This document shows positions 33,965 through 41,951 of a stretch of 64,000 nt of DNA, one piece after another. The position numbers were made by a program, and so were the translations under genes. A model generated the notes under the pieces. It was not told the DNA's origin. It ran no database searches and was given only the letters and a program-made list of their open reading frames with translations. This DNA comes from Streptomyces subrutilus (GTDB lineage Bacteria > Actinomycetota > Actinomycetes > Streptomycetales > Streptomycetaceae), in contig NZ_CP023701.1 of NCBI RefSeq assembly GCF_008704535.1, positions 4,404,501 to 4,468,500 on the forward strand, given 5' to 3'. Position 1 is the stretch's first letter. Every line of letters begins with the position of its first letter.

Positions 33965-36733
33965 ATGGCGCAGACGCTGGTTGTCATCGGCCACGGCATG
34001 GTGGGACACCGCCTGCTGGAGGCGCTCGCCGAGCGCGACGCGCTCGCGGACCCGGCCCGGCCCGGGGGCGGCGGCTGGCGGGTGACCGTGCTGGCCGAGG
34101 AGGAGCGCCCCGCCTACGACCGGGTGCACCTGTCGGCGGCGTTCACCGGTTCGTCGGACGAGGACCTCTGCCTGGTCCGCGACGGCTTCCTGGAGCGGCA
34201 CGGCATCGACCTGCGCCTGGGCGACCCGGCCGAGCTGATCGATCCCGCCGCCCGCACGGTCACCAGCCGGTCCGGGGCGGTGCTGCGCTACGACGCCCTG
34301 GTGCTGGCGACCGGTTCGTACCCCTTCGTGCCGCCGATCGAGGGCGCCGACGCCCCGGGCTGCTTCACGTACCGCACGCTCGACGACGTCGAGGCGCTCA
34401 CCGCGTACGCCCGCCGCGCGCGCAGCGGCGTGGTCGTCGGGGGCGGGCTGCTCGGCCTGGAGGCGGCCGGGGCGCTGCGCACGCTCGGACTGACCACGCA
34501 CGTGGTGGAGTTCGCGCCCCGGCTGATGCCGCTGCAGGTGGACGACGGCGGGGCGGCCGCGCTGAGGGCCACCATCGAGTCCATGGGCGTCGCCGTGCAC
34601 ACGGGCGTCGGCGCGGCCGGCGTCGGGACGGACGGGGACGGGCGCGCCACCTTGCTGCGGCTGAGCAGCGGCGAGGAGATCGGCGCGGACGTGGTGGTCT
34701 TCTCGGCGGGCGTCCGGCCGCGCGACGGCCTCGCCCGCGCGTGCGGGCTGGCGGTCGGGGACCGCGGCGGGGTGGCCGTGGACGCGCACTGCCGCACCAG
34801 CGACCCGTACGTGTACGCCGTCGGCGAGTGCGCGCAGAGCGCCGACGGCACGGTCTACGGGCTGGTCGCGCCGGGCTACCAGATGGCCGAGACGGTCGCC
34901 GAGGCGCTGGCCGGGGCCGGCGGGCTCACCTTCACCGGGGCCGACACCTCCACCAGGCTCAAACTGCTGGGCGCCGACGTGGCGTCCTTCGGCGAGCCGT
35001 TCGCGCCCGAGGGTCGCGGCGGGGCCAAGTCCGTGGTCTTCTCCGACGCGCGCGAGGGCGTCTACAAGAAGCTGCTGCTCGGACCGGACGGAGCCCTGCT
35101 CGGCGGAATCCTGGTCGGCGACGCGCAGGCGTACGGCTCGCTGAAGCCGCACGCCGGCCGGCTGCTGCCCGGCCCCGCCGAGGCCTTCGTCCTGCCGTCC
35201 ACCGGCGGCGCGGACCTGCCGGGCGCGGACGCACTGCCCGACGACGCGGTGGTGTGCTCCTGCCACAACGTCACCAAGGGCCGTGTCCGGGACGCGGTGG
35301 CCGCGCAGGCGCTGACCGACATCGGCGGCGTCAAGAAGTGCACCAAGGCGGGGACGGGCTGCGGCGGCTGCCTCGGCACCCTGCAGGCCGTACTGGACGC
35401 CGAACTGTCCGCGCGGGGCGTCGAGAAGCCGCGCGGGCTGTGCGAGCACTTCGCGCTGACCCGCGCCGAGATCTACGAGACGGTCCGCACCGAGGGCGTC
35501 CGCAGCTTCGGCGAGCTGCTGGAGGCGCACGGGACGGGCGGCGAGGGCTGCGCCGTCTGCAAGCCGGTCGTCGCCAACGTCCTGGGCACCCTCGCCCCCG
35601 ACCTGGGCATCGGCCACATCCTGACCGGGGGACAGGCGGCGCTGCAGGACTCCAACGACCTCTACCTCGCCAACCTGCAGAAGGACGGCACCTACTCGGT
35701 CGTCCCGCGCGTCGCGGGCGGCGAGATCACCGCGGAGCAGGTGATCGCGCTGGGCGAGGCCGCCCGCGACCACGGCCTCTACACGAAGATCACCGGTGCG
35801 CAGCGGATCGGGCTCTTCGGGGTCCGCAGGGAGCAGCTGCCGGACATCTGGCGGCGGCTGGGCGCCGCGGGCTTCGAGTCCGGACAGGCGTACGGGAAGT
35901 CCCTGCGCGCGGTGAAGTCGTGCGTCGGCGCCCGGTTCTGCCGGTTCGGGCAGGGCGACTCGATCCGGCTCGCGATCGACCTGGAGCTGCGCTACCGGGG
36001 GCTGCGCACCCCGCACAAGTTCAAGGGCGGGGTCTCCGGCTGCCTGCGCGAGTGCGCGGAGGCGCGGGGCAAGGACATCGGCGTCATCGCCACCGCCCAC
36101 GGCTGGAACCTCTACGCGGGCGGCAACGGCGGCGCCACCCCGCGCCACGCGGACCTGCTGGCCTCCGACCTGACGACGGCCGAACTCCTTTCCCTCGTCG
36201 ACCGGTTCCTCATGTACTACGTCCGTACCGGCGAGCGGCTGGAGCGGACGGCCGCCTGGATCGAACGGCTCGGCGGCGCCGGCGCGGGCCTGGAACACCT
36301 GCGGGCCGTGCTGATCGAGGACTCGCTCGGCATCTGCGCGGAGCTGGAGGCGCAGATGGAGCGGCACGTGGCGGCGTACGAGGACGAGTGGCGGGCGGTC
36401 CTGGCGGACCCGGCGGCGCTGGAGCGGTTCGGGACGGCGGACTTCGGGGCCGCGGCGCGCGGCGACGGCCTGGAGCCGGGGCGCGGGCGGGCGGCCCGGC
36501 TGGCCGACGGCAGCGAGGCGGCGGTGTTCAAGGACCGTGCCGGGCGGGTGTACGCGGTCGGCAACCGGGACCCGTTCTCGGGCGCCGACGTCATCGCCGA
36601 CGGCATCATGGGCTCGCGCGACGGCGTCCCGGTGGTGGCCTCGCCCATGCACAAGCAGGTCTTCGACCTGCGCACCGGCGCCTGCCTGGACGACCCGGAG
36701 GTCTCGCTCCCGGTGGTGCCGCTGGGGTGGTAG
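33965..36733 (+). CDS. nirB: Assimilatory nitrite reductase, NirB-NirD fusion
   Basis: 922 residues. NirB part: FAD/NADH-binding modules (about 1-300; VVIGHGMVGHR and VVVGGGLLGLEAAG), a BFD-like [2Fe-2S] module (Cys431 and Cys433 in VVCSCHN; CTKAGTGCGGC), the sulfite/nitrite reductase ferredoxin-like half and the siroheme/[4Fe-4S] ligands (CVGARFC about 656-662; CLREC about 696-700). From about residue 835 the chain becomes NirD, a Rieske-like small subunit: GLEPGRGRAARL, VYAVGNRDPFSGADV, SPMHKQVFDLRTGACLDDP. The usual NirB tail and the first strand of NirD (W-x-x-VC) are absent. It reduces nitrite to ammonium with NADH. ATG 33965 with GGAGTGAG upstream. Confidence 0.93.
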   Translation: MAQTLVVIGHGMVGHRLLEALAERDALADPARPGGGGWRVTVLAEEERPAYDRVHLSAAFTGSSDEDLCLVRDGFLERHGIDLRLGDPAELIDPAARTVTSRSGAVLRYDALVLATGSYPFVPPIEGADAPGCFTYRTLDDVEALTAYARRARSGVVVGGGLLGLEAAGALRTLGLTTHVVEFAPRLMPLQVDDGGAAALRATIESMGVAVHTGVGAAGVGTDGDGRATLLRLSSGEEIGADVVVFSAGVRPRDGLARACGLAVGDRGGVAVDAHCRTSDPYVYAVGECAQSADGTVYGLVAPGYQMAETVAEALAGAGGLTFTGADTSTRLKLLGADVASFGEPFAPEGRGGAKSVVFSDAREGVYKKLLLGPDGALLGGILVGDAQAYGSLKPHAGRLLPGPAEAFVLPSTGGADLPGADALPDDAVVCSCHNVTKGRVRDAVAAQALTDIGGVKKCTKAGTGCGGCLGTLQAVLDAELSARGVEKPRGLCEHFALTRAEIYETVRTEGVRSFGELLEAHGTGGEGCAVCKPVVANVLGTLAPDLGIGHILTGGQAALQDSNDLYLANLQKDGTYSVVPRVAGGEITAEQVIALGEAARDHGLYTKITGAQRIGLFGVRREQLPDIWRRLGAAGFESGQAYGKSLRAVKSCVGARFCRFGQGDSIRLAIDLELRYRGLRTPHKFKGGVSGCLRECAEARGKDIGVIATAHGWNLYAGGNGGATPRHADLLASDLTTAELLSLVDRFLMYYVRTGERLERTAAWIERLGGAGAGLEHLRAVLIEDSLGICAELEAQMERHVAAYEDEWRAVLADPAALERFGTADFGAAARGDGLEPGRGRAARLADGSEAAVFKDRAGRVYAVGNRDPFSGADVIADGIMGSRDGVPVVASPMHKQVFDLRTGACLDDPEVSLPVVPLGW

Positions 36734-36754
36734 GACCCCGCGGCGGGCCGACCG

Positions 36755-36800
36755 ACGCACCGGGGGCGACGGGACCTTGTCCCGGTCGCCCCCGGTGCGT
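36755..36800 (+). terminator. Strong hairpin terminator after nirBD
   Basis: 21-bp stem with a single-base bulge (36755-36775 with 36779-36800), loop CTT, 21 bases after the nirBD stop. It separates nirBD transcription from narK, which therefore needs its own promoter. Confidence 0.8.
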
Positions 36801-36865
36801 TGTCCTCTGTCGCCGGGGGCCGCGGAGGGCGGAGTCTGGACGGGTCGGGGCCTTTCTCTCCGTTC

Positions 36866-36898
36866 AGACCCCTTTGACCCCTTTGACTCCAGTGACTC
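36866..36898. repeat. Short direct repeats before narK
   Basis: Tandem copies of ACCCCTTTG/ACTCCAGTG-like 9-base units directly upstream of the narK ATG, in a stretch visibly lower in GC than the flanking genes. The ribosome site AGGAAGTG follows at about 36898-36905. Confidence 0.5.
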
Positions 36899-36909
36899 CA
36901 GGAAGTGCA

Positions 36910-38316
36910 ATGAGTACCGCCACGAAGGAAGCGCAGAGGCCGGTCGCCGATCCGGCGCAGTACCGTCCGGGCCGGACCATCACGCAGTGGACGCCGGAGG
37001 ATCCGTCCTTCTGGCGGTCCACCGGCAAGAAGGTCGCGACCCGCAACCTGTGGATCGCGGTCCCCGCCCTGCTGGTGGCCTTCGTGGTCTGGCAGGTCTG
37101 GAGCATCACGGCGACCAACCTCAAGGACGTCGGCTTCGGCTTCTCGCAGTCCCAGCTGTTCTGGCTGACCGCGGTGCCCGGCGTCACCGGCGGCACCGCC
37201 CGCATCGTCTACACCTTCGTCGGCCCGATGATCGGCCAGCGCCGCTTCACGGCGATCTCCACGGTCGTGCTGATCGTGCCGCTGCTGTGGCTGGGCTTCG
37301 CGGTGCAGGACCCGGGCACCCCGTACGGCACGATGATCGCGATCGCCGCGCTGTGCGGCATCGGCGGCGCGAACTTCTCCTCCTCGCTGGCCAACATCGG
37401 CTTCTTCTACCCGAAGCAGGAGAAGGGCAACGCGACCGGCATCAACGGGGGCCTGGGCAACCTGGGCGTCTCGGTCGTCCAGCTGCTCACGCCGATCCTG
37501 ATCACCTCCTCGGTCCTGGCCGTCGGCGCGGGCCAGAAGAAGGCCGACGGTTCGGAGGTCTACCTCCAGAACGCCGCCTTCGTGTGGGTCCCGGTCCTGA
37601 TCGTGCTGGCGGCCGTCGCCTGGTTCGGCCAGAACGACCTCAAGGTGGCCTCCACCCCCTTCAGCCAGCAGAAGGTCATCTTCAAGCGCAAGCACAACTG
37701 GCTGATGACCTGGCTCTACGTCGGCACCTTCGGCTCCTTCATCGGCTTCGCCGCGGCCCTCCCGCTGCTGATCAAGACCACGTTCCCCGCCCACTCGGTG
37801 GCCACCTACGCCTGGATGGGCCCGGCGCTGGGCGCGCTCGCCCGCTGGGCCGGCGGCCGGGTGGCCGACAGGCTGGGCGGCGCCCGGGTGACGATCCTGT
37901 CCTTCGTGGGCATGGCCCTGTCCCTCATCGGCGTCATCACCTTCCTCCCGGCCGGCTCCGACCAGGGCTCCTTCCACGGCTTCTTCCTCTGCTTCCTGGC
38001 GGCCTTCTTCTTCTCGGGCATCGGCAACGGCTCGACGTTCCGGCAGATCCCGGTCATCTTCCGGAGCCAGCACCTCAAGGGGCTGACGGAGGGCACTCCC
38101 GCGTACGCGGCCGCCCTGAAGCAGGCGGAGATCGAGTCCGGCGCGGTCACCGGCTTCACCGCCGCCATCGCCGCCTACGGCTTCTTCTTCATCCCCGCGA
38201 TGTTCGCCAACTTCGCCGTGACCAGCGCGATGTGGGGCTTCGTGGCCTTCTACGCCTCCTGCACCGTCGTGGCCTGGTGGTTCTACGCCCGCCCCGGCGC
38301 GGAAGCCCCCAGCTAG
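36910..38316 (+). CDS. narK: NarK-type nitrate/nitrite MFS transporter
   Basis: 468-residue major facilitator with 12 helices. NarK family marks are the two glycine-rich nitrate signature motifs: GIGGANFSSSLANIGFFYP (about 160-178) and SGIGNGSTFRQIPVIF (about 373-388), plus the conserved Arg residues of helix 2 and 8 regions. It imports nitrate and/or exports nitrite. The N-terminus (TWTPEDPSFWRSTGKKVATRNLW-like, read from about 27) is shared with the second NarK at 47027, and 81 bases are identical between the two genes. It follows nirBD behind a terminator; together they would supply and reduce nitrogen oxides. Confidence 0.93.
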   Translation: MSTATKEAQRPVADPAQYRPGRTITQWTPEDPSFWRSTGKKVATRNLWIAVPALLVAFVVWQVWSITATNLKDVGFGFSQSQLFWLTAVPGVTGGTARIVYTFVGPMIGQRRFTAISTVVLIVPLLWLGFAVQDPGTPYGTMIAIAALCGIGGANFSSSLANIGFFYPKQEKGNATGINGGLGNLGVSVVQLLTPILITSSVLAVGAGQKKADGSEVYLQNAAFVWVPVLIVLAAVAWFGQNDLKVASTPFSQQKVIFKRKHNWLMTWLYVGTFGSFIGFAAALPLLIKTTFPAHSVATYAWMGPALGALARWAGGRVADRLGGARVTILSFVGMALSLIGVITFLPAGSDQGSFHGFFLCFLAAFFFSGIGNGSTFRQIPVIFRSQHLKGLTEGTPAYAAALKQAEIESGAVTGFTAAIAAYGFFFIPAMFANFAVTSAMWGFVAFYASCTVVAWWFYARPGAEAPS

Positions 38317-38336
38317 GCCGCCCGTGCCGGCCCGCC

Positions 38337-38401
38337 GTCCCGTCCGGCCGTCCCGTCCGGCCGTCCCGTCCGGCCGTCCCGTCCGGCCGTCCCGTCCGGC
38401 C
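38337..38401. repeat. Five perfect tandem copies of a 13-bp unit
   Basis: GTCCCGTCCGGCC is repeated five times without a single change (38337-38401), 20 bases after the narK stop. A 13-base period is not a codon multiple, so it is not a coding repeat. The perfect identity suggests recent expansion by slippage. Confidence 0.9.
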
Positions 38402-38446
38402 GTGCCCCGGCCGCCGGGGCGCGGCCGTGGGTCCGCCGCCGACATT

Positions 38447-38466
38447 CTTGTGAAAGATTTCACAAG
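38447..38466. promoter_or_regulatory. Rex operator upstream of pflB
   Basis: The palindrome CTTGTGAAA-GA-TTTCACAAG (9-bp arms) contains TTGTGAAAGATTTCACAA, a perfect match to the Rex site TTGTGAA-N4-TTCACAA known from Streptomyces coelicolor. Rex represses when NAD+ is high and releases when NADH accumulates, for example at low oxygen. It lies about 150-175 bases before the possible pflB starts, so the site probably overlaps the promoter of a long-leader transcript. Confidence 0.82.
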
Positions 38467-38640
38467 CCCACGAGGACGTTCGTCCCGAGCGAACCGGCAG
38501 GTCAGAGGTGGTGCAGCCGAGCCGGGGGCGGGAAGAGCGGGACCTTCGGGCCCCAGGTCAGGACCAACGCGGCGCCCAATGATCGATCAAAAGGCGTGCA
38601 ATGGAGACAAGCAATGAGGCGACTGAAGAAGGTGCGGGCG

Positions 38641-40911
38641 ATGACTGCCACCCCTGCGGAGACCACGAAGTACGGCACGGCCTGGGACGGGTTCAAGGGC
38701 GGGCTGTGGCGCGACGCCGTCGACGTCCGCGACTTCATCCAGCAGAACTACACGCCGTACGAGGGCGACGACTCCTTCCTCGCCGGCCCCACCGAGCGCA
38801 CCACCGCCGTGTGGAAGGCCATCACGGACAAGTTCCCGCAGGAGCGCGAGAAGGGCGTCTACGACGTCGCGTACGACGTCCCGTCGACGATCACCGCGCA
38901 CGCCCCCGGCTACATCGACCGCGACAAGGACCTGATCGTCGGCCTCCAGACCGACGCCCCGCTCAAGCGCGCGATCATGCCGTACGGCGGCTGGCGCATG
39001 GTCGCCGGAGCCCTGGAGACCTACGGCTACCCGGTGTCGGAGGAGCTGGAGAAGGTCTTCACCGAGTACCGCAAGACCCACAACGCCGGCGTCTTCGACG
39101 CCTACACGCCCGAGATCCGCGCCGCCCGCAAGGCCGGCATCGTCACCGGCCTGCCGGACGCCTACGGCCGCGGCCGCATCATCGGCGACTACCGGCGCGT
39201 GGCCCTCTACGGCGTGGACCGCCTGATCTCCGCCAAGAAGGAGGAGAAGGAGGAGCTCAACCGGCTGCCCGCCGGCGGCCGTTCGCTGGAGGAGACGATC
39301 CGGCTGCGCGAGGAGCTCGCCGAGCAGCTCCGCGCCCTCGCGGAGCTCAAGGCGATGGCCGCCTCCTACGGGTACGACATCTCCGGCCCCGCCGCCACCG
39401 GCCGCGAGGCCATCCAGTGGCTGTACTTCGCCTACCTGGCCGCCGTGAAGGAGCAGAACGGCGCGGCCATGTCCCTGGGCCGCACCTCCACCTTCGTCGA
39501 CGTCTACCTCCAGCGCGACATCGAGGCCGGCCGCCTCACCGAGGAGCAGGCCCAGGAGCTCGTCGACGACTTCATCGTCAAGCTCCGCATCGTCCGCTTC
39601 CTGCGCACCCCGGACTACGACGAGCTGTTCTCCGGCGACCCGACCTGGGTCACCGAGTCGATCGCGGGCATGGGCGAGGACGGCCGCCCGCTGGTCACCC
39701 GCTCCTCCTTCCGCTACCTGCAGACCCTCTACAACCTCGGCCCGGCCCCCGAGCCGAACATGACGGTCTTCTGGTCGCCGCGGCTGCCCCAGGGCTTCAA
39801 GGAGTTCTGCGCCCGCGTCTCGATCGACACCTCCTCGGTGCAGTACGAGTCCGACGAGCTGATGCGCCCCCGCTTCGGTGACGACACCGCCATCGCGTGC
39901 TGCGTCTCGGCGATGCCCGTCGGCAAGCAGATGCAGTTCTTCGGCGCCCGGGTGAACCTCGCCAAGACCCTGCTCTACGCCGTCAACGGCGGCCGGGACG
40001 AGAAGTCCGGCGCCCAGGTCGGCCCCGAGACCGGCGCCCTCACCTCCGAGGTGCTGGACTACGACGAGGTCATGGCCAAGTTCGACGCGCAGATGGAATG
40101 GCTCGCCGAGACCTACGTCCACGCGCTCAACGTCATCCACTACATGCACGACCGGTACGCCTACGAGCGCATCGAGATGGCACTGCACGACCGCGACGTG
40201 CGCCGCACGATGGCCTGCGGCATCGCCGGCCTCTCGGTCGCCGCCGACTCGCTCTCCGCCATCAAGCACGCCCGGGTCCGCGCCGTGCGCGACGAGACCG
40301 GGCTCGCCACCGACTACACGGTCGAGGGCGACTACCCGGCGTACGGCAACAACGACGACCGGGTCGACGACATCGCCGTCTGGCTGGTCGAGGAGTTCAT
40401 GAAGAAGGTGCGCCGGCACGAGACCTACCGGGGCGCCGAGCACACCCAGTCCGTGCTGACCATCACCTCGAACGTGGTCTACGGGAAGAAGACCGGCAAC
40501 ACCCCCGACGGCCGCCGCGCCGGCGAGCCCTTCTCCCCGGGCGCCAACCCGATGAACGGCCGCGACACCCACGGCTACGTCACCTCGGCGCTGTCGGTCG
40601 CCAAGCTCCCGTACGGGGACGCCGAGGACGGCATCTCGCTGACCAACACCGTCACCCCCGACGGCCTGGGCCGCACCCCCGAGGAGCGGATCAGGAACCT
40701 GGCGGGCGTCCTCGACGGCTACATGGCCAGCGACGGCTTCCACATGAACGTGAACGTGCTCAACCGCGACACCCTCATGGACGCGATGGAGCACCCGGAG
40801 AACTACCCGCAGCTGACCATCCGGGTCAGCGGTTACGCGGTGAACTTCGTCCGGCTCACGCGGGACCAGCAGCTGGACGTGCTGAACCGCACCTTCCACG
40901 GCTCCCTCTAG
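38641..40911 (+). CDS. pflB: Formate C-acetyltransferase (pyruvate formate-lyase)
   Basis: 756-residue glycyl radical enzyme that converts pyruvate and CoA to acetyl-CoA and formate, normally without oxygen. Catalytic residues align with E. coli PflB: Cys420-Cys421 in IACCVSAM and the radical Gly731 in RVSGYAV near the C-terminus; AGLSVAADSLSAIKH and GNTPDGRRAGEPFSPGANP are typical PFL. Length (E. coli 760) supports ATG 38641; ATG 38614 with GGAGA upstream and GTG 38596 are alternatives adding 9-15 residues. Rex operator upstream, activase downstream. The enzyme looks fully intact, which is notable for a filamentous aerobe. Confidence 0.95.
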   Translation: MTATPAETTKYGTAWDGFKGGLWRDAVDVRDFIQQNYTPYEGDDSFLAGPTERTTAVWKAITDKFPQEREKGVYDVAYDVPSTITAHAPGYIDRDKDLIVGLQTDAPLKRAIMPYGGWRMVAGALETYGYPVSEELEKVFTEYRKTHNAGVFDAYTPEIRAARKAGIVTGLPDAYGRGRIIGDYRRVALYGVDRLISAKKEEKEELNRLPAGGRSLEETIRLREELAEQLRALAELKAMAASYGYDISGPAATGREAIQWLYFAYLAAVKEQNGAAMSLGRTSTFVDVYLQRDIEAGRLTEEQAQELVDDFIVKLRIVRFLRTPDYDELFSGDPTWVTESIAGMGEDGRPLVTRSSFRYLQTLYNLGPAPEPNMTVFWSPRLPQGFKEFCARVSIDTSSVQYESDELMRPRFGDDTAIACCVSAMPVGKQMQFFGARVNLAKTLLYAVNGGRDEKSGAQVGPETGALTSEVLDYDEVMAKFDAQMEWLAETYVHALNVIHYMHDRYAYERIEMALHDRDVRRTMACGIAGLSVAADSLSAIKHARVRAVRDETGLATDYTVEGDYPAYGNNDDRVDDIAVWLVEEFMKKVRRHETYRGAEHTQSVLTITSNVVYGKKTGNTPDGRRAGEPFSPGANPMNGRDTHGYVTSALSVAKLPYGDAEDGISLTNTVTPDGLGRTPEERIRNLAGVLDGYMASDGFHMNVNVLNRDTLMDAMEHPENYPQLTIRVSGYAVNFVRLTRDQQLDVLNRTFHGSL

Positions 40912-40942
40912 AGCCCGCCGGCCGGAGCCCCCGGCCGCGCGC

Positions 40943-40974
40943 CCCGGGGCCGGGCCCACCACCCCGGCCCCGGG
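40943..40974 (+). terminator. Hairpin between pflB and pflA
   Basis: Perfect 12-bp stem (CCCGGGGCCGGG, 40943-40954; CCCGGCCCCGGG, 40963-40974) with an 8-base loop, 31 bases after pflB and 46 before pflA. It may be a partial terminator that keeps activase levels below PFL, or an mRNA-stabilising 3' end. Confidence 0.6.
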
Positions 40975-41020
40975 ACCGCGCACCCCCACCGGACACCAGA
41001 TCACCTCCGGAGCACCCGCC

Positions 41021-41848
41021 ATGACCGTTCTCCTCGGTACGAGCATCCCCGTCGGCCAGGCCGACGCCGCCTTCGCCAGCGCCGGCCGCACCCCGGCCGC
41101 GGCCGCGACCCAGCGGCCGAGCGAGGGCTCGGTGCACTCCTGGGACCTGTCCACGGGGGTCGACGGGCCCGGCACCCGCTTCGTCACCTTCCTCTCGGGC
41201 TGCCCGCTGACCTGCCTGTACTGCCACAACCCCGACACCATGCGGATGCGCAACGGCAAGCGGACCTCGGCGGACGACGTCATCGCCGAAGCCCGCAAGT
41301 ACACCCGCTTCATCTCCGCCTCGGGCGGCGGAGCCACCGTCTCGGGCGGCGAGCCGCTCCTGCAGCCCGTCTTCGCGGGCGAGCTGCTGCACCGGATGAA
41401 GAACGACCTGGGACTGCACACCGCCCTGGACACCTCCGGCTTCCTCGGAGCGCGGGCCACCGACGCCCTGCTGCGCGACGTGGACCTGGTGCTGCTGGAC
41501 ATCAAGTCCTGGGACCGCGCGACCTACCGGAAGGTGACCGGCCGCCCCCTGGAGCCCACCCTCGACTTCGCCCGCCGCCTCGCCGACCTCGGCAAGGAGG
41601 TGCACCTGCGCTTCGTGCTGGTGCCGGGGCTGACCGACGCGGCCGAGAACGTCGAGGGCGTCGCCGCCTTCGCGGACGGCCTCGGCAACGTCTCGCGCGT
41701 CGACGTCCTGCCCTTCCACAAGCTGGGGGAGGCGAAGTGGGACGCGCTGGGCATGCCGTTCACCCTCCACGACACGCCGTCGCCCACCGCTGGGCAGGTG
41801 GCCGCGGCCAAGGCGGTCTTCGCGGCCCGCGGCCTCACCGCCGTCTGA
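41021..41848 (+). CDS. pflA: Pyruvate formate-lyase activating enzyme (radical SAM)
   Basis: 275 residues. It uses SAM and a [4Fe-4S] cluster to install the glycyl radical on PflB. The cluster motif C-x3-C-x2-C is Cys61, Cys65, Cys68 (CPLTCLYCHNPD), and SGGGATVSGGEPLLQ carries the GGE motif for SAM binding; LDIKSWDRATYRKVTG and FVLVPGLTD are typical PFL-activase segments. It is about 30 residues longer than E. coli PflA because of an N-terminal Ala-rich extension. CTCCGGAG lies upstream of ATG 41021. Placement right after pflB confirms the pair. Confidence 0.95.
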   Translation: MTVLLGTSIPVGQADAAFASAGRTPAAAATQRPSEGSVHSWDLSTGVDGPGTRFVTFLSGCPLTCLYCHNPDTMRMRNGKRTSADDVIAEARKYTRFISASGGGATVSGGEPLLQPVFAGELLHRMKNDLGLHTALDTSGFLGARATDALLRDVDLVLLDIKSWDRATYRKVTGRPLEPTLDFARRLADLGKEVHLRFVLVPGLTDAAENVEGVAAFADGLGNVSRVDVLPFHKLGEAKWDALGMPFTLHDTPSPTAGQVAAAKAVFAARGLTAV

Positions 41849-41931
41849 TCCGGACACCGCTGCCGCCCCGACGGCCGATCGGGCCCCGTTCGGCCCAATC
41901 GCAAGAGCCACATAACGGGCTGAAACGGTAC

Positions 41932-41950
41932 GCACCACCTAGCGTGGTGC
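41932..41950 (+). promoter_or_regulatory. Candidate leaderless promoter with inverted repeat at the start of the reductase operon
   Basis: TAGCGT (41940-41945) ends six bases before GTG 41952, and no ribosome site is visible, suggesting a leaderless mRNA. The -10 is flanked by a 7-bp inverted repeat (GCACCAC 41932-41938, GTGGTGC 41944-41950), a possible operator. Confidence 0.4.
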
Positions 41951-41951
41951 T

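Larger units (their letters stand above)
38317..38640. other. Regulatory region between narK and pflB
   Basis: 324 bases without a convincing gene. It contains five perfect 13-bp tandem repeats, the Rex-type operator, a GC-rich stretch, and a 10-bp palindrome TGATCGATCA (38580-38589) close to the possible starts of pflB. Confidence 0.6.

Noticed and set aside
32915..36910. A 1300-codon minus-strand frame spanning nirBD and continuing into the chelatase gene
   Set aside because: Only its last 244 codons (the chelatase, with its own ribosome site at 33646) make sense; the rest is antisense to nirBD.
38587..41505. A very long open frame on the strand opposite pflB and pflA
   Set aside because: High-GC genes commonly leave antisense frames open; the antisense protein is Gly/Val/Asp/His-rich with no domain, while the plus-strand frame has every PFL catalytic residue.
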